This document shows positions 63,651-64,000 of a stretch of DNA of 64,000 nucleotides, one piece after another; position 1 is the first letter of the stretch; each line of letters begins with the position of its first letter. Source of the DNA: Veillonella intestinalis (GTDB lineage Bacteria > Bacillota > Negativicutes > Veillonellales > Veillonellaceae); the NCBI RefSeq assembly GCF_943193155.1, contig NZ_CALPDB010000001.1, positions 372,001-436,000 of the forward strand, written 5' to 3'. Both the position numbers and the translations under genes were made by a program. Under the pieces are notes generated by a model. It was not told the DNA's origin and did no database searches. It saw only the letters and a program-made list of their open reading frames with translations.

Positions 63651-64000
63651 TTGATATTATATCTCCTTTCAAGGAAGGCTACTAACTGTGAAATACTCAA
63701 TGTCATTACTAAGTAAATGATTGCCACAGCTGTCCAAATCTCAAAAGAGCCATAGGTACGAGCAATGATAAGCTGACCACGACGAGTTAATTCTTCAAAA
63801 CCAATAACAGATACTAAGGAAGTATCTTTCATCATAGCAATAAATTCATTACCAAGTGGTGGAATAATTGCTTTAAAAGCTTGTGGCATTACAATATACC
63901 GCATTGTTTGGGCCCAAGTTAAACCTAAGGAGCGACCAGCTTCCATTTGACCTTTATCAATAGATTGAATACCAGCACGGAAAATTTCAGATACATACGC
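63647..64000 (-). CDS. Polar amino acid ABC transporter, permease (HisM family), N-terminus outside window
   Basis: The frame continues from the stop at 63647 to the window edge, 117 residues visible. An ATG at 63944-63946 is internal: codons upstream of it read [18 protein letters not shown], matching the family region before the EAA motif ([21 protein letters not shown]). The end shows the last membrane helices. The remainder of the gene and probably the binding protein lie beyond the window. Confidence 0.92.
   Translation of the reverse strand, partial: AYVSEIFRAGIQSIDKGQMEAGRSLGLTWAQTMRYIVMPQAFKAIIPPLGNEFIAMMKDTSLVSVIGFEELTRRGQLIIARTYGSFEIWTAVAIIYLVMTLSISQLVAFLERRYNIK

Overview
The window is a chromosomal segment of a low-GC, diderm Firmicute of the class Negativicutes, most likely a Veillonella or close relative. 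The main reasons are an IspH reductase fused to ribosomal protein S1, envelope genes of a diderm (phosphoethanolamine transferase, CtpA, EnvC-type LytM protein) combined with Firmicute regulation (T-box leaders, SAM-I riboswitch, RemA, RqcH), and Firmicute gene order. The species call is inference from protein character, not from a database search. Almost all genes lie on the minus strand; only rqcH and a phosphoethanolamine transferase gene are on the plus strand. I see no insertion sequence, prophage, CRISPR array, rRNA operon or defence island. The content is core metabolism, translation, division and transport.

Region by region (minus strand reads right to left): 1-6.7 kb, priA-def-fmt-DUF116-rsmB-rlmN (rlmN is cut by the window edge). 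6.7-8.2 kb, metK behind a SAM-I riboswitch. 8.2-11.4 kb, yicC-remA-gmk-rpoZ-coaBC. 11.6-13.4 kb, rqcH on the plus strand, convergent with rsmD-coaD-coiled-coil gene (13.4-15.0 kb). 15.0-18.0 kb, der-plsY-gpsA. 18.2-24.9 kb, scpA-scpB-rluB-baiN-like-cmk-plsC-ispH/S1. 25.1-26.9 kb, phosphoethanolamine transferase. 27.0-27.5 kb, an acetyltransferase. 27.7-28.2 kb, five tRNAs (Asp, Phe, Gly, Cys, Leu) behind a consensus promoter. 28.3-33.5 kb, a livKHMGF branched-chain amino acid transporter behind a Leu-type T-box with a duplicated expression platform. 33.6-44.9 kb, a long operon obg-yhbY-proB-proA-orf49-nadD-yqeK-lcp-rsfS-cvfB-trkA-trkH-MBL hydrolase. 45.0-50.7 kb, split transketolase-ftsE-ftsX-envC-ctpA. 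50.8-55.8 kb, prfB-DUF2993-DUF5693-csaB. 55.9-58.3 kb, secA. 58.4-61.3 kb, metNIQ behind a T-box. 61.4-62.5 kb, hpf and a cold-shock protein. 62.9-64 kb, a glnQ-type amino acid ABC transporter (permease cut by the window edge).

The most interesting material is regulatory and small-scale. (1) prfB has a programmed +1 frameshift site in which the in-frame stop is TAA rather than the usual TGA. (2) The livK leader has one T-box Stem I but two near-identical antiterminator/terminator modules. (3) The T-box before metNIQ carries features that fit tRNA-Cys better than tRNA-Met. (4) An unlisted 49-codon membrane-protein gene is locked by stop/start overlaps between proA and nadD. (5) The scpA operon has a terminator-like hairpin in its leader. 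No wholly new multi-gene system is evident.
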